In this document: in pieces, positions 54,010 to 64,000 of the stretch
Numbering within the stretch: the stretch's first letter is position 1
Layout: each line of letters begins with the position of its first letter
Assembly: GCA_963576565.1 (NCBI GenBank)
Contig: OY755048.1
Coordinates: 1,742,501 to 1,806,500, forward strand
Source of the DNA: Aspidapion aeneum
Lineage: Eukaryota; Arthropoda; Insecta; Coleoptera; Brentidae
Reading direction: 5' to 3'
Length of the DNA: 64,000 bases
Notes under the pieces: generated by a model
Seen by the model: the letters and a program-made list of their open reading frames with translations, nothing else
The model's database searches: none
Told to the model about the DNA's origin: nothing
Position numbers and translations under genes: made by a program

Positions 54010-57000
54010 TGGGCAGCAGAAAATTGGTAGTAAATCTAGTTCATTGTCTACTAGTAGGTACTGGAAATTGAGTTTTAATAAAGTGATCTAACCTACCCCA
54101 CCTACGTTTTTTTTTATTTGATCAAATTATCTCGAGCCAATTACAAATATCATCCTTAATATTACACATTTCGATAGTCAATTTATACAGAAATATTTCG
54201 TAAACAGTCCAAAACCATCAAACAAAACATTTTTTGCATTAATCAAAAAACTAAAATATAAAAAATTTACTTTTCTTGCCTTAAAACACATATCTGCCCA
54301 CTTTGACGCAAATACTTTTAAGCTGGTTATGAGGTTAACGTGACTATTGGAAGAGCTCAGCTGCTTTCCAACATATAAATCACACCTTTAAAATTGTTTA
54401 TGAAGCGTAGGAAAATTGAAACGTGCCCTGTGTTTCAACCTACCCCACTTTCCCCTACTGCAAAGGTTATTAGGGCAGCTGGTATCTTTCTAGATTGTGA
54501 TTTAAAAAAATAACAAAATCCTTTTTTTATTACAATAAATCATAAAATCATTTAACTGCGTCAGAATTGTCATTTTCCTCTCTAAATATGAGTGATGAGA
54601 GGAGTCAAAAGTATAAAAATATTCATACATATAGCTCAAAACTCTTTTGTTGTTTAGATACACAGGAACATTAAAGTTGACAATTTTTTTAACCATTTTG
54701 GTTCTAACTTTTCTAAAAAACGCAGATAAAATATTAAATTTGGTAAATTCGTGTATTAGAAAATTATTTTGAAAAAAATGATGCGGTCAAATAAAAAAAG
54801 TTTTTTTTGATAAAGTTTGTTGATCTTAGAGTAATAAAAACTTGTTATTACTCGAAAGTGTAGACAGTGATTATTTATTTTATTTATATTTTGGCCCACT
54901 CTATCACTCATTAAAATAATGTGCATCAAATCGTTAAGATTTGTTAAGATTATGGGATAAAAATGACAACTTTGACTACTTTTATGATTTATTTTGATAA
55001 AAAATTGTTTATGTTTTTCGAAAAAAAAAGTTTGGAAGATACACGCTGTCCTAACAACCTTTGCAGTAGATAAAATACTGGTTTTTGAAGTTCATTAAAA
55101 AAAAACTAAGAATTTTTGCAAAAATTATCACAAAAAACTTTTTAAAAAGGAAAATTACTTTTAATTATTATTATTTACTTCAATTTCGATCTTTCTTTCT
55201 CAAAAACATTTTTTAAAGAAGCTATAAAACGTTTTTTTTTGGAGCTCTATTTTCACCCTAATCTATAAGAACGATAATTTTAAATCACATTAAAAAAATT
55301 CAATGACAAAAAAATCAACAACAAATTTGTTTTTAATTTATTTACAAAATATTCGAGATAATTTTTTATCAAAACTATTTTGTTTTAAATGATTGACGCC
55401 GTTGACAAAATAATTCTAATTTCTTTTTATTAATTTTTTTGAGAATTATAAATAAAATAACGTTTTGTGGGTCACACAAACAGAAAACCGTAAATTTTTT
55501 TGAACAAAATGATGTCAGTTATGTTTTCCTTTTTTAAACAAAACGATTTACATAAACAATAAAATAAGCCCTATCGTTTGGTTAGTTAAACATAAATTGG
55601 TCTTAATAAATGTTGCCAGGTCAAAATCGTAAACCATCTTTTACATTACATTACACATTTTTCAATCAAATGTTTTGAATTACCAAAATCTAATTCTAGG
55701 CGAAAATTGAATTTTGTTAATAAAACATTTTATGTGAACTTCTGTTACACGGTACCAACATTTTAAAATTAAAAATGACCTCATAATATGATTAGGTTTA
55801 TAACTAGGTACTTAAAGCAGTGTTTCATAAAAAAATTGGAAAATTTATAAAACAAAACATATTTTATTATTACACATCCATAATACAAGAATTTATTGTA
55901 AGCACAATGTATGTATGGGTACATATTTTGTTTAGTTACCGATTAAGAAATAGCAAACTTAACAAAAAGGAACGAACAGCATACTATTTCCTGTTAGCAA
56001 TTTTGTTGATACTGTGATTCAAGGAAAAATTTGATATATATAAAAAACAATACTTTGTAAGTTTTAAGATCACTTTACTTGATTGGAACAAAATTTATAC
56101 AAACTCAATAAATAATGAAAAACAAGTTTTAGGAGATTTAATGAACATAATTCCATTTGCATATTAATAGCAATATTTTAAAAAATTTAGTTTTTTAAGA
56201 AAAATTCTAATTGCTTGAAATAACGATACAATATCCGTAAGCATTACTGTATATTTTCCAAGAATAAGAACTGAGGTAATTAATTGTACAGTTGACCATC
56301 GGTAAACCATCTGTCAATTCCAAATGGATTATTAGCGTTTTTCTCAAGACGCGAATATAGTGATAAAACCGAGAAAAAAACGAGTCATTATATATAGTTA
56401 TTTCATGCTTATTTAAAGATATTTTTGTCATAAATATGCAAACATTGTTGTTGTTATCGCTGTCTAATTTACGAAAATATGTACATTTTATCAGGGACGT
56501 GTATAGGTAATGGCTTGGTGGGTCTTCCTCTTCTCACGCCTTATTTCGACTATATGCAAAAATGTTTGATATTTAAAATTGAGAGATCAGCTCAGACGGG
56601 GATTTAATTTATTAAAAACTGACTTTTAAATATTATTAAATTAATTTAAAACTCATTATAAATTTAGTAGGTCATTTAAAATATAAATTTATGATAAATA
56701 TGCCAACTAGAAAAAATTGCCCCATTCAAAGAAATTTTCTAAATTCGGCACTGACATTATTGTAAAATATTTTATTTACTAATACTTAGCAGAAAAGTGC
56801 AAAAAACGGTCGATCCAATCAAGATAAGACTTTCAAATATTTATAAAAAATGCAAAGGTCTAAAAATAGAATACTTATTTATATTATTTATGACAAATTT
56901 AAAAAGAATTAAAACTATAAACAACGAATATTTGTGTTAACACCAATTCTGGACAATGATGTCATCCCATAATAAAACATAGTTTAACTTTAATATTAAG

Positions 57001-57760
57001 TTTAAAGTAGGTAATTGTAATCAATTAAAGAGATTCTGTCTGCTGTGGTCATGAATCGTGACAAAAAAACTTTTGTTTACATTGCATTGAAATTTTGAAT
57101 TAAATTTCACGGGCTTGTACTTGTAAAGACAATGGCAATTATAACATTTATGCATATATGCATACATAGAATTTTTGTGAAGAACAATTTTTAAAAAATG
57201 ACTCACACGTAACAAAAGGGCATATCCATACACTACTGTAGCCAAAGATTTTTTGTTTAACTTTCCTTAAACTAGATAGTACTAATTTATTTTTGTACAT
57301 TTCCATATGGCGCCATTTTGATCTGATAATAATGAATTTGACAATTTTCGTGGATCTTTTAAAATTTTTGTAGCAGAATATTCTTCTCAAAAACATTATT
57401 AATGGTTTTAACATAAAGAAAAATATTTATGGTACGCCACTGTATATAATACGGTGGCCTGCTCTCCGTTACAGAACAAACTAAATTCTTGGTGAAAAAA
57501 CCGGACCAAAATCTTCAAGGTTTCGGCTATTCAACATCAGCAAAGAGGCATCTAGCGATACACCGCAGTCTGCTAATATTATTATTTTACTATATAAAGG
57601 TTTTTGTGCATGTATTTTTCTATCAATTTTAAAAGATTTAATACAACCGACTATTAAAACTCATTTTGTAATACTTAAATTAACTCCACACACATCCTAT
57701 GAATAAGCATCCCTTTATGCCCAGAAAAATCGACTAATACGCAAGAGCGGTTCTGGAACA
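54010..57760. other. Filamin intron: no gene recognised
   Basis: AT-rich; ORFs of 60-90 codons lack motifs. It includes CTTAGAGTAATAAAAACTTG...TTATTACTC at 54835-54854, a third, damaged relative of the small palindromes at 14112 and 15818. Confidence 0.4.
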
Positions 57761-57767
57761 AAAGTCT

Positions 57768-57905
57768 GGGGCTGGGGGGGGGGGGGTAATGGTGAAACAG
57801 TGACCCTAAATAAACGCACAGGAAAAAACGCGCAAGAAAAAAAACCTACACAGAAAAGCGCACACTAAAAAAGCGCACAAAGAAAAAAGCGCACAGGGAA
57901 ATCAA
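57768..57905. repeat. Poly-G run and AAAAGCGCACA repeats
   Basis: A run of about 12 G (57776-57787) precedes several spaced AAAA(G/C)GCGCACA words. Inverted versions (CCGTGTGCTTTTTTCC) occur at about 59420-59450, suggesting ends of one 1.7-kb element. The boundary is uncertain. Confidence 0.35.
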
Positions 57906-58163
57906 ACAAAGAAGAGTTTTAACGTGTGAAAAAATCATAATGAAATAAATGCAAGTCTTTAGATTTAGAATGGTACCTATTGTTACAGGTTACTTGATCA
58001 TTTTAATTTTGCTCACAAAAATAGAGTAGTATACAAGGTGTCTCACTTTAGAGGTCATAGGGCAACTCTGTCGAGATACAAAGCATTGGCGATTTTTACA
58101 CTTTCTTGATAATAGCTTTTTAAAAAGTCGTGTATTAGAACAAGAGCAATAAGTGGAAATAAA

Positions 58164-58318
58164 ATAGCCAGATAGTTTTTTAAAGTCTTTATTTTCCCAC
58201 AGTCTGTTTAATAAATTGCGGCGACCGGTTTCGGGATAGCTCCCATCCTCAGGCCAGACTTACTTTAAATAACCGTCGAAAAAAAACTATCGAAAACTTT
58301 AAAAAACTATCTGGCTAT
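58164..58318 (-). ncRNA. 155-bp inverted-repeat unit containing a degenerate hammerhead-like motif
   Basis: ATAGCCAGATAGTTTTTTAA at the left is mirrored at 58299-58318. On the minus strand the centre reads CTGAGGA (58252-58246), a 4-bp GGGA/TCCC helix with one unpaired T, GAAA (58232-58229), the self-complementary ACCGGT and the triplet GTC (58225-58223). GGC/GCC could form helix I. The core residues are right, but helix III has no loop in a monomer, so only a dimer could fold, as described for some retroelement hammerheads. Activity is doubtful. Confidence 0.45.
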
Positions 58319-58319
58319 T

Positions 58320-59550
58320 CTATAACAATCCCACATAATGGATAACCTGGAAGAAGTGGAAATAAAACTTAAAAAAAAAATTATGCGGTCAATTTTTTTT
58401 AGAAAAACTATATTTTTGGAACAGTTTTATAATGCCATAACGCATTGTTTTTCTTGAAATTTTTTGTTAATAAAAATAAGTCTCTACGGGGACATATTAA
58501 TAAAATATGATTGATATTTTTTTTAAAAATAAGTAAGCAAATATTTTTTTTTTGATTTTTATTTTTTATACGTTTGTGGAGGTTATTTGGACCTCTATGT
58601 CCTTAACTTGTAATTTTATCAAAAAAGGAAATAATACATTTTTGGATCACAATTCTAGCTAAGTATTAATTTGACTATGACAAATTTTCTTTATTTTTGC
58701 AAAACCTTTTTCCCTCACTCCTCTAACCTCAAAAAGTCTTGATCGACCCTCATGTTATATAAACTTTTTTATTAAAAATAACTTCCTCTATCACCTGCTG
58801 CACTATGGCTCCTAAGTTGTTTTTTAAAATTTTTAAAATATTTGATATTATTTTGAATATTTTTTAGAATCTTGAAAATATTTGTAATTTTTTTATTACT
58901 ATTCATAAAAACTAAAAATTATAGGAATATTTAAAACTTGAAGATTTTTTATTATTTGTGAGAACTATTTTAATATTTTTAAAAACTTTTGGAAATTTTC
59001 GTAGCTATAAGTACATTTTATTTAAAACCTCTTATGATTCACGTCTGGGTTCATAATTATCTTAAGAGCATAAATGAACGATTAAACTAATATTATTGGT
59101 AGGTCGTAGGTAATATTTACACCGATAAATAAAATAAAAAAATAATCTGTATATTTGATCAAACCTACTTATCCAGGGTCTTTATAATATAAAAATGTTG
59201 CAATTTTTAGTAAAAAGTAAATTGATTTGATTGAAAATGTACCATTTTCGCAACTTCACCGTGTAATATTGCAATATTTTGATCAAGTTTTTTACAATTT
59301 ATTCGAAATTTTGGATGTGTAAAGGCAAAACAAACCTCGTATTTAGATTCGGTGCATCGAGATCTTGAGACTACTTTTTTGTGTTTTATTTGGAGAAGTT
59401 TATTGTTTAAGTTTTTTCTCCGTGTGCTTTTTTCCGTGTGCACTTTTTCCACATGTGATTTCTACCTGGAGAGCTTTTCTGATAAAGCCAGTGAACGAAA
59501 ATAGAATTTTTTTCAGCCATTAACTTACCTGTAGTAGCCATCCGCGCTTA
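58320..59550. other. Filamin intron: no gene recognised
   Basis: AT-rich low-complexity sequence; the minus ORF at 59207-59452 shows no domain. Confidence 0.4.
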
Positions 59551-59554
59551 TACC

Positions 59555-59578
59555 ACGGATCACCTTTAGGTGATCCGT
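59555..59578. repeat. Perfect hairpin ACGGATCACCT, copy 2
   Basis: An 11-bp perfect stem ACGGATCACCT/AGGTGATCCGT around TT. Same stem as 38727-38756. Confidence 0.7.
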
Positions 59579-59739
59579 ACTTATACTTTATATATTTTGT
59601 CGGGTTCTGGGGGGTAATTACTCCCTTTACCCACCCCCATCCGTAGAACCGCCAATGCCCTTACGACATATTGAATTTTTCCTAATACCTGACCTGACCT
59701 AAACAATACATATGACCTTTAACCGAGGGGTCATCAGCT

Positions 59740-60105
59740 TTCAACAGTACTGTACAAATTTCACAACAGTACCCGACAGTACCACGACAGGATCCAACAG
59801 TACTCGACAGTACACGACAGTACTCAACAGTACTCGACAGTACCACGACAGGACCCAAGAGTACTCGACAGTACACGACAGTACCCAACAGTACTCGACA
59901 GTACACGATAGGACCCAACAGTACCCGACAGTACACGACAGTACCCAACAGTACACGACAGGACCCAACAGTACACGACAGTACCCAACAGTACTCGACA
60001 GTACACGACAGGACCCAACAGTACTCGACAGTACACGACAGTACCCAACAGTACACGACAGGACGCAACAGTACACGATAGAATCCAACAGTACTCGACA
60101 CAACC
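59740..60105. repeat. 10-bp-unit minisatellite, block 1
   Basis: About 36 units of ACAGTACNCR or ACAGGACCCA (for example ACAGTACTCG, ACAGTACACG, ACAGTACCCA) in near-perfect 10-bp register. Period breaks occur at a few extra bases (59780, 59840). Confidence 0.9.
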
Positions 60106-60143
60106 CTCTTATCCGAAACAGTGGCGTAGATACAAAAAGACAG

Positions 60144-60475
60144 GATGACCTTTTTTTTTTTTTTTTTGGTCGTAAGTTTTTTGAGTGCGCGCTAAGCGTG
60201 GCGCGGGTCCCCAAAAATGATGACCTTTTTTTTTTTTTTTTTTTAGTCGCCAGTGTTTGGAGGATGCGCTAAGGCCCTATCGGCCTTTCCGGATGACCTT
60301 GTTTTGGTCGCAAGAGTTGTGAGCGCGGCGCGGTTCCCCAAAGATGATGACCTTTTTTTTTTTTTTTTGGTCGCAAGATTTGTGAGCGCGGTGCGGTTCC
60401 CCAAAGCTGATGACTTTTTTTTTTTTTTGGTCGCAAGATTTGTGAGGGCGCGCTTTGTCCCTGTCGGACCCCCCC
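60144..60475. repeat. Five-unit array of T-run/GC-rich blocks
   Basis: Units begin GATGACC/T at 60144, 60219, 60292, 60346 and 60409. Each is followed by a T run (up to 20), GGTCGCAAG-like, TTGTGAGCGCG-like and GGTTCCCCAAA-like segments. Unit length is 54-75 bp. The unit start GATGACC repeats the end of the element's own terminal repeat. Confidence 0.8.
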
Positions 60476-60483
60476 AAGGCACG

Positions 60484-60675
60484 ACGACAGTACTCAAGAG
60501 GACCCAACAGTACACCGACAGGACCCGACAGTACACGACAGTACCCAACAGTACACCGACAGGACCCAACAGTACTCGACAATACACGACAGTACCCAAC
60601 AGTACTCGACAGTACACGACAGTACCCAACAGTACTCAACAGGACCCAACAGTACACGTCAGGACCCAAGTCCTG
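60484..60675. repeat. 10-bp-unit minisatellite, block 2
   Basis: The same ACAGTACNCR/ACAGGACCCA units as block 1, about 19 units, in the same orientation. Confidence 0.85.
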
Positions 60676-60724
60676 TTGGACGCTGTACAAAATTTTAGGG
60701 TGCCGATGACCCCTCGCCTTTAAC

Positions 60725-62560
60725 GCTCCTAAGGAGAATAGATTCATACGTTTTAACTCGAGTGTGAAGAATCGTTTTTAAAACTAATAAAACGATATTT
60801 TAAAAATATCAGGTCTTTATCAAAGTCACTGCATATCTCCATGAGATTTTTTTAAATCTAGTTCAAGACCCACTTTAATACCGGCCACTTAACATTATGC
60901 CTTTTATAGAAATTAAGCATTAAGATGTTTTGTATTGCACACACAAACATACATACAGTGAGGGCTGATACAGGGAGGTGAACAGGGCAGTGCCCTCCCA
61001 AAACTAGACAGCAAACAGTATTTTTAATTGATATATTTAAACAAAGTTAAATCTTCCCTTACGAAATGATCGTCTAGTTCTTTTTATTATCTATGGTTAA
61101 CATCAAGTGATTAATTGGGTGAACTACAAGCCGGCAGCGCCGCGCGGGGCAAGATTTCAATTTCACTCGATTTTCTGAGGGTATGGGTAGATGTTCTCGA
61201 GTGGGGGCGGGAGGAATGTGTGTTTTAGTTGAAGTGGGCCGTCATTATCGTGCGTAAACGTCCGTTGCCCTTCTACATGATGTCGGTTCTATCCTTAGCG
61301 AAGACGTAGAGTTTGTTTTGATTTGGGCTATGTCAGTAGTAAAAAGCATTGCCGGTGGCGTGTCATTGTTTTTGTTATCGTTTGTTTATAAAATGGAAAT
61401 AAATACCGTCGATTACATAATTAACTGTACAAATTTAAATACGTTGACATATGAACTTCAATTACTAATAAAATCTTTAGGGTCACATAGACCGGACCTA
61501 AAAATGAACTAAAATTTTAGTGTAAGTAATGCGGGGTGTTCCATAAAAACCAATAATAGAAAATTTAATAAAAAATTATACCATGCTAAAAACTGGTTGT
61601 GCAGGTTGTGAAAAAATAAATGCCTTTTTTTTGCTTTATTTGTCTTGTTATGAACAATCCACGTGCAAAGGGAATCTGTGATATCAAGCGCTTTAGTGAA
61701 AAGTGTAAAAGACACAAATTAAGTGGTATTCATTTAAATAACCACATATAATTTTCTATGCTAGGCAAGATCTTAGCATTAGTTGACTAATATTAGGTGC
61801 CAATTGAATAGTGCCTATAGACAAAACATTACCGAACATAATGAAAATGTGACAAAAATTAGACATATACTTAGTAGGTTAATAGACTGTTTAAAATTCT
61901 GTGTGATTTTTGAGGTTGCTCTACGGGGCCATAAAAAAAGAAAGACGAACGGACTCTATCTATAAACAAATAAACTAAAAACTACACCAAGTAGCTGTTT
62001 GTTTGGAAAATACTAAAATAAAAATGTTTCGCTAATTTTTTTTATCTCATTTTTCATGCAATTAAAATTTCTGCCCCCCCCCAATTTATAACGTCACCAG
62101 CCGCCACTGCATACATATACTCTCTCCAATAACAAAAAAAATCAGTAAATACTTCATGTAGCACAGTTTTATATTAGAACATAAAACAGATCTTTTTCTA
62201 AAGAGGCATATTTGAATTGTTTCAGATTCCACACACATAGTTGATTGTAAATTGAAGCTTATCTTGGGGTTAATATGGACGCTTATCTTACATTATTCAA
62301 TATCAATGCCCATATGGGAAGGAGAAGACGATATGACCAATGGAGGAACCGAATCTACACCAAAGCAAAGGTAAAACCACGTAAAACGCTCTCTGTAAGA
62401 CATTCTGGTTAAACAAAATCTATATGTTTGGGGCGGATTCATTATTAAGGTTTTTTGTAAAGTAAGAAACTACAGCGTTTCTCCTAGAAAAAGAAAAATC
62501 ACTAACTTTTCAGTGGTTTATTAGAAAAAAATATTTGCCTAACAAAATTTGAAAACAACC
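60725..62560. other. Filamin intron with a small GC-richer patch
   Basis: Mostly AT-rich. From 61130 to 61400 CpG is locally frequent (GCCGGCAGCGCCGCGCGG at about 61131), followed by a 39-codon frame starting MEINTVDYIINCTN (61393-61512). This might be the start of a lost transposon or gene exon, but nothing confirms it. Confidence 0.3.
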
Positions 62561-63345
62561 CCCTCTGGGAAAGTAATGTATATTGTTAAAAAGGAAATTT
62601 TTTCAGCTTAAACAATAACTTATAAAAGAAGACAAGACTACAAAATAAAAAATTAAAAAAATCCGCACCTTCAATTTCTTAAAGTGCCTATAAAAGGTGC
62701 GCCACTAACGCAAGGGGGGCGTGTGGCACATCGTTAGAGAAGACTTAATAACTATTTCTCAGTTATTTTCCGCGAAGTTAAGAGCTTGCAAACAATTAGG
62801 AAAAGAAAATACTGTCAGAGAGCACTTTTAAGGGGGTGAAAGAAGAATTGCCCTCCAACCCCACTTTATATAAAGCTAAGTCGAAAAATTGAGTTTCAAG
62901 TTATTATTAACTAGAAATATTTTTTTACTGAGTTTAATTTTTTATTTCTTGAGTTACAAAAATGAATGTTTAATTTTTGATGGATTTGAGTGGAGTGTTC
63001 CTAGAAATATATTTATTTTAATTTTAAGGCGCCTATTTTCGAACTATATATCTAACTTATAAAATATGTTACTGTATACAATGGATTTTTGACTAAACAT
63101 ACTTTTTTGAGAAAAGCCATTTGTTAGGAATAAAAATAACCACAAAAAAACAAATTTAAATTTAAAAAATTTTACCCTTTTTGGTACGTCTATGTGTGCA
63201 CGTGCACCAATGCGTTTAGAGGGTAGAAAAAATGATCTCTAGAGGACTTTTAGAAAAGTTGACAGTTTTCGAGTTATTAGCAAAAAACTGTCAAAAAGCT
63301 CGTTTAAGGGAGTCGAACCACCCCCCTGCCATGCCAGAAGTTTAT
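62560..63345 (+). repeat. Family G repeat, copy 4
   Basis: The 62695-62930 part matches 2490-2720 (GTGCGCCACTAACGCAAGGG, 'agcacttttaaggggg.gaaag', 'ccaaccccactttat'). The 63235-63330 part matches 3950-4060. The two halves are separated by AT-rich sequence. Confidence 0.6.
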
Positions 63346-63371
63346 TTATACATTTTTTTTTTTATTATTAT

Positions 63372-64000
63372 GTCGGTTTAGAACGTTTTTCTACGTTGTC
63401 CGACGCCTATTCTCCACCTCCTTCGATCCTGACAGTCATCCTCTGTCAGATTCTTTTGACTCATTGATCTTTAGATTGACTGTTGCAATTCTAGTTTAGG
63501 ACGCCCTCTTTTTCTGCGCCCTATTGGTTGCCATTCTAGGACCTGCTTTGGTAATCTTTCGTCGTTCATCCGTTGTACATGGCCGTACCATATCAGTTGC
63601 CTTTTAGTGATGTCATCCGTTATGCTTCCCTCGATTCCCATTATTTCTTTTATGATCTCATTTCTTATGTGATCTATTCTAGATATTCTCATTGATCTTC
63701 TTATTGCATCCATTTCGACACTTTCCATTTTTGTTTTGTATTTTTCTGTTACGCGACATGTCTCTATTCCATACAACAGCGTGCTTTTGACCATTGTTTC
63801 ATATATGTTAAATTTTACATTCTTTTTTATCTCTCTGCTCCATAAAATACTGTTAAGACATCCAATAACTTTTTTTGCTTTTACTATTCTTTTTTCCAAT
63901 TCTTTACAGTCTGTTCCTGTCTTATCAAATGTGACACCCAAGTATACATACTCATTGCATGGAGATATTGTTTGTCCATTTTCTAGTACTAACTCACTGG
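63372..64000 (-). pseudogene. LINE fragment running off the window (RT C-terminal region)
   Basis: Minus-strand frame open from the window end to 63471: SELVLENGQTISPCNEYVYL and GVTFDKTGTDCKELEKRIVK, NIYETMVKSTLLYGIETCRV, DDITKRQLIWYGHVQRMNDE, GRRKRGRPKLELQQS. After one frameshift the C-terminus continues to about 63372. Better preserved than the 25520 copy of the same subfamily. The upstream RT core would be beyond 64000. Confidence 0.85.

Larger units (their letters stand above)
59716..60724. mobile_element. 993-bp TIR element with perfect 8-bp target duplication, filled with minisatellites
   Basis: CCTTTAAC occurs at 59716-59723 and 60717-60724. The element between (59724-60716) starts CGAGGGGTCATCAGC and ends GCCGATGACCCCTCG. 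The inverted match extends to a TGTACAAATTT/AAAATTTTGTACA pair inside. An 8-bp duplication points to hAT or P-type insertion; the family is not identified. The interior is three tandem-repeat blocks and no transposase. ORFs reading VLSCTVEYCWVLS are products of the repeats. Confidence 0.85.

Noticed and set aside
59682..60747. Long ORFs of up to 186 codons rich in VLSCTVEYC, STRQYTTVP and KKKK
   Set aside because: They follow the 10-bp minisatellite and T runs. A 10-bp unit translates openly in several frames, so openness is not evidence of coding.

Overview
The window is nuclear DNA of an insect. Evidence: AT-rich sequence with spliced genes (GT-AG introns from under 100 bp to several kb), metazoan single-copy genes of insect type (poly(A)-binding protein, GDP-forming succinyl-CoA ligase beta, filamin/cheerio, an esterase-like membrane protein), and a very heavy load of LINE relics and terminal-inverted-repeat (TIR) elements. 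A beetle-like genome is plausible, but the species cannot be fixed from sequence alone.

Layout. 1-17.1 kb: almost gene-free; foldback elements, a G-rich TIR family, decayed hAT and LINE coding relics, a 7-unit tandem array, and one doubtful minus-strand exon near 7 kb. 17.2-22.1 kb: three copies of a TIR element starting CAGGGC, around a coiled-coil first exon (minus strand, 18091-17895). 22.5-32.9 kb: complete poly(A)-binding protein gene (plus, 4 coding exons, 625 aa) with TATA box, CRE, candidate TOP start and A-rich leader; its introns carry a tRNA-like gene, a LINE fragment and nested MITEs. 33.2-33.4 kb: a complete type I hammerhead ribozyme fold. 34.7-38.2 kb: SUCLG2 (minus, 4 exons, 414 aa), convergent with pAbp. 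39.0-44.7 kb: esterase-like transmembrane protein (minus, 4 exons, 611 aa) that keeps the nucleophile serine but lacks the acid, histidine and oxyanion loop. 45-51.7 kb: repeats only. 51.75-64 kb: first coding exon of filamin (plus), then more than 11.7 kb of intron holding TIR elements, a 10-bp-unit minisatellite inside an element with an 8-bp target duplication, and a LINE fragment that runs off the window.

The genes are unrelated housekeeping or structural genes and form no operon-like unit. The most unusual content is non-coding: the hammerhead ribozyme (with two degenerate hammerhead-like sequences elsewhere), very small palindromic insertions with 8-bp target duplications, TIR elements that generate tandem arrays inside themselves, and a CRE-containing 15-mer shared by the pAbp promoter and nearby transposons.
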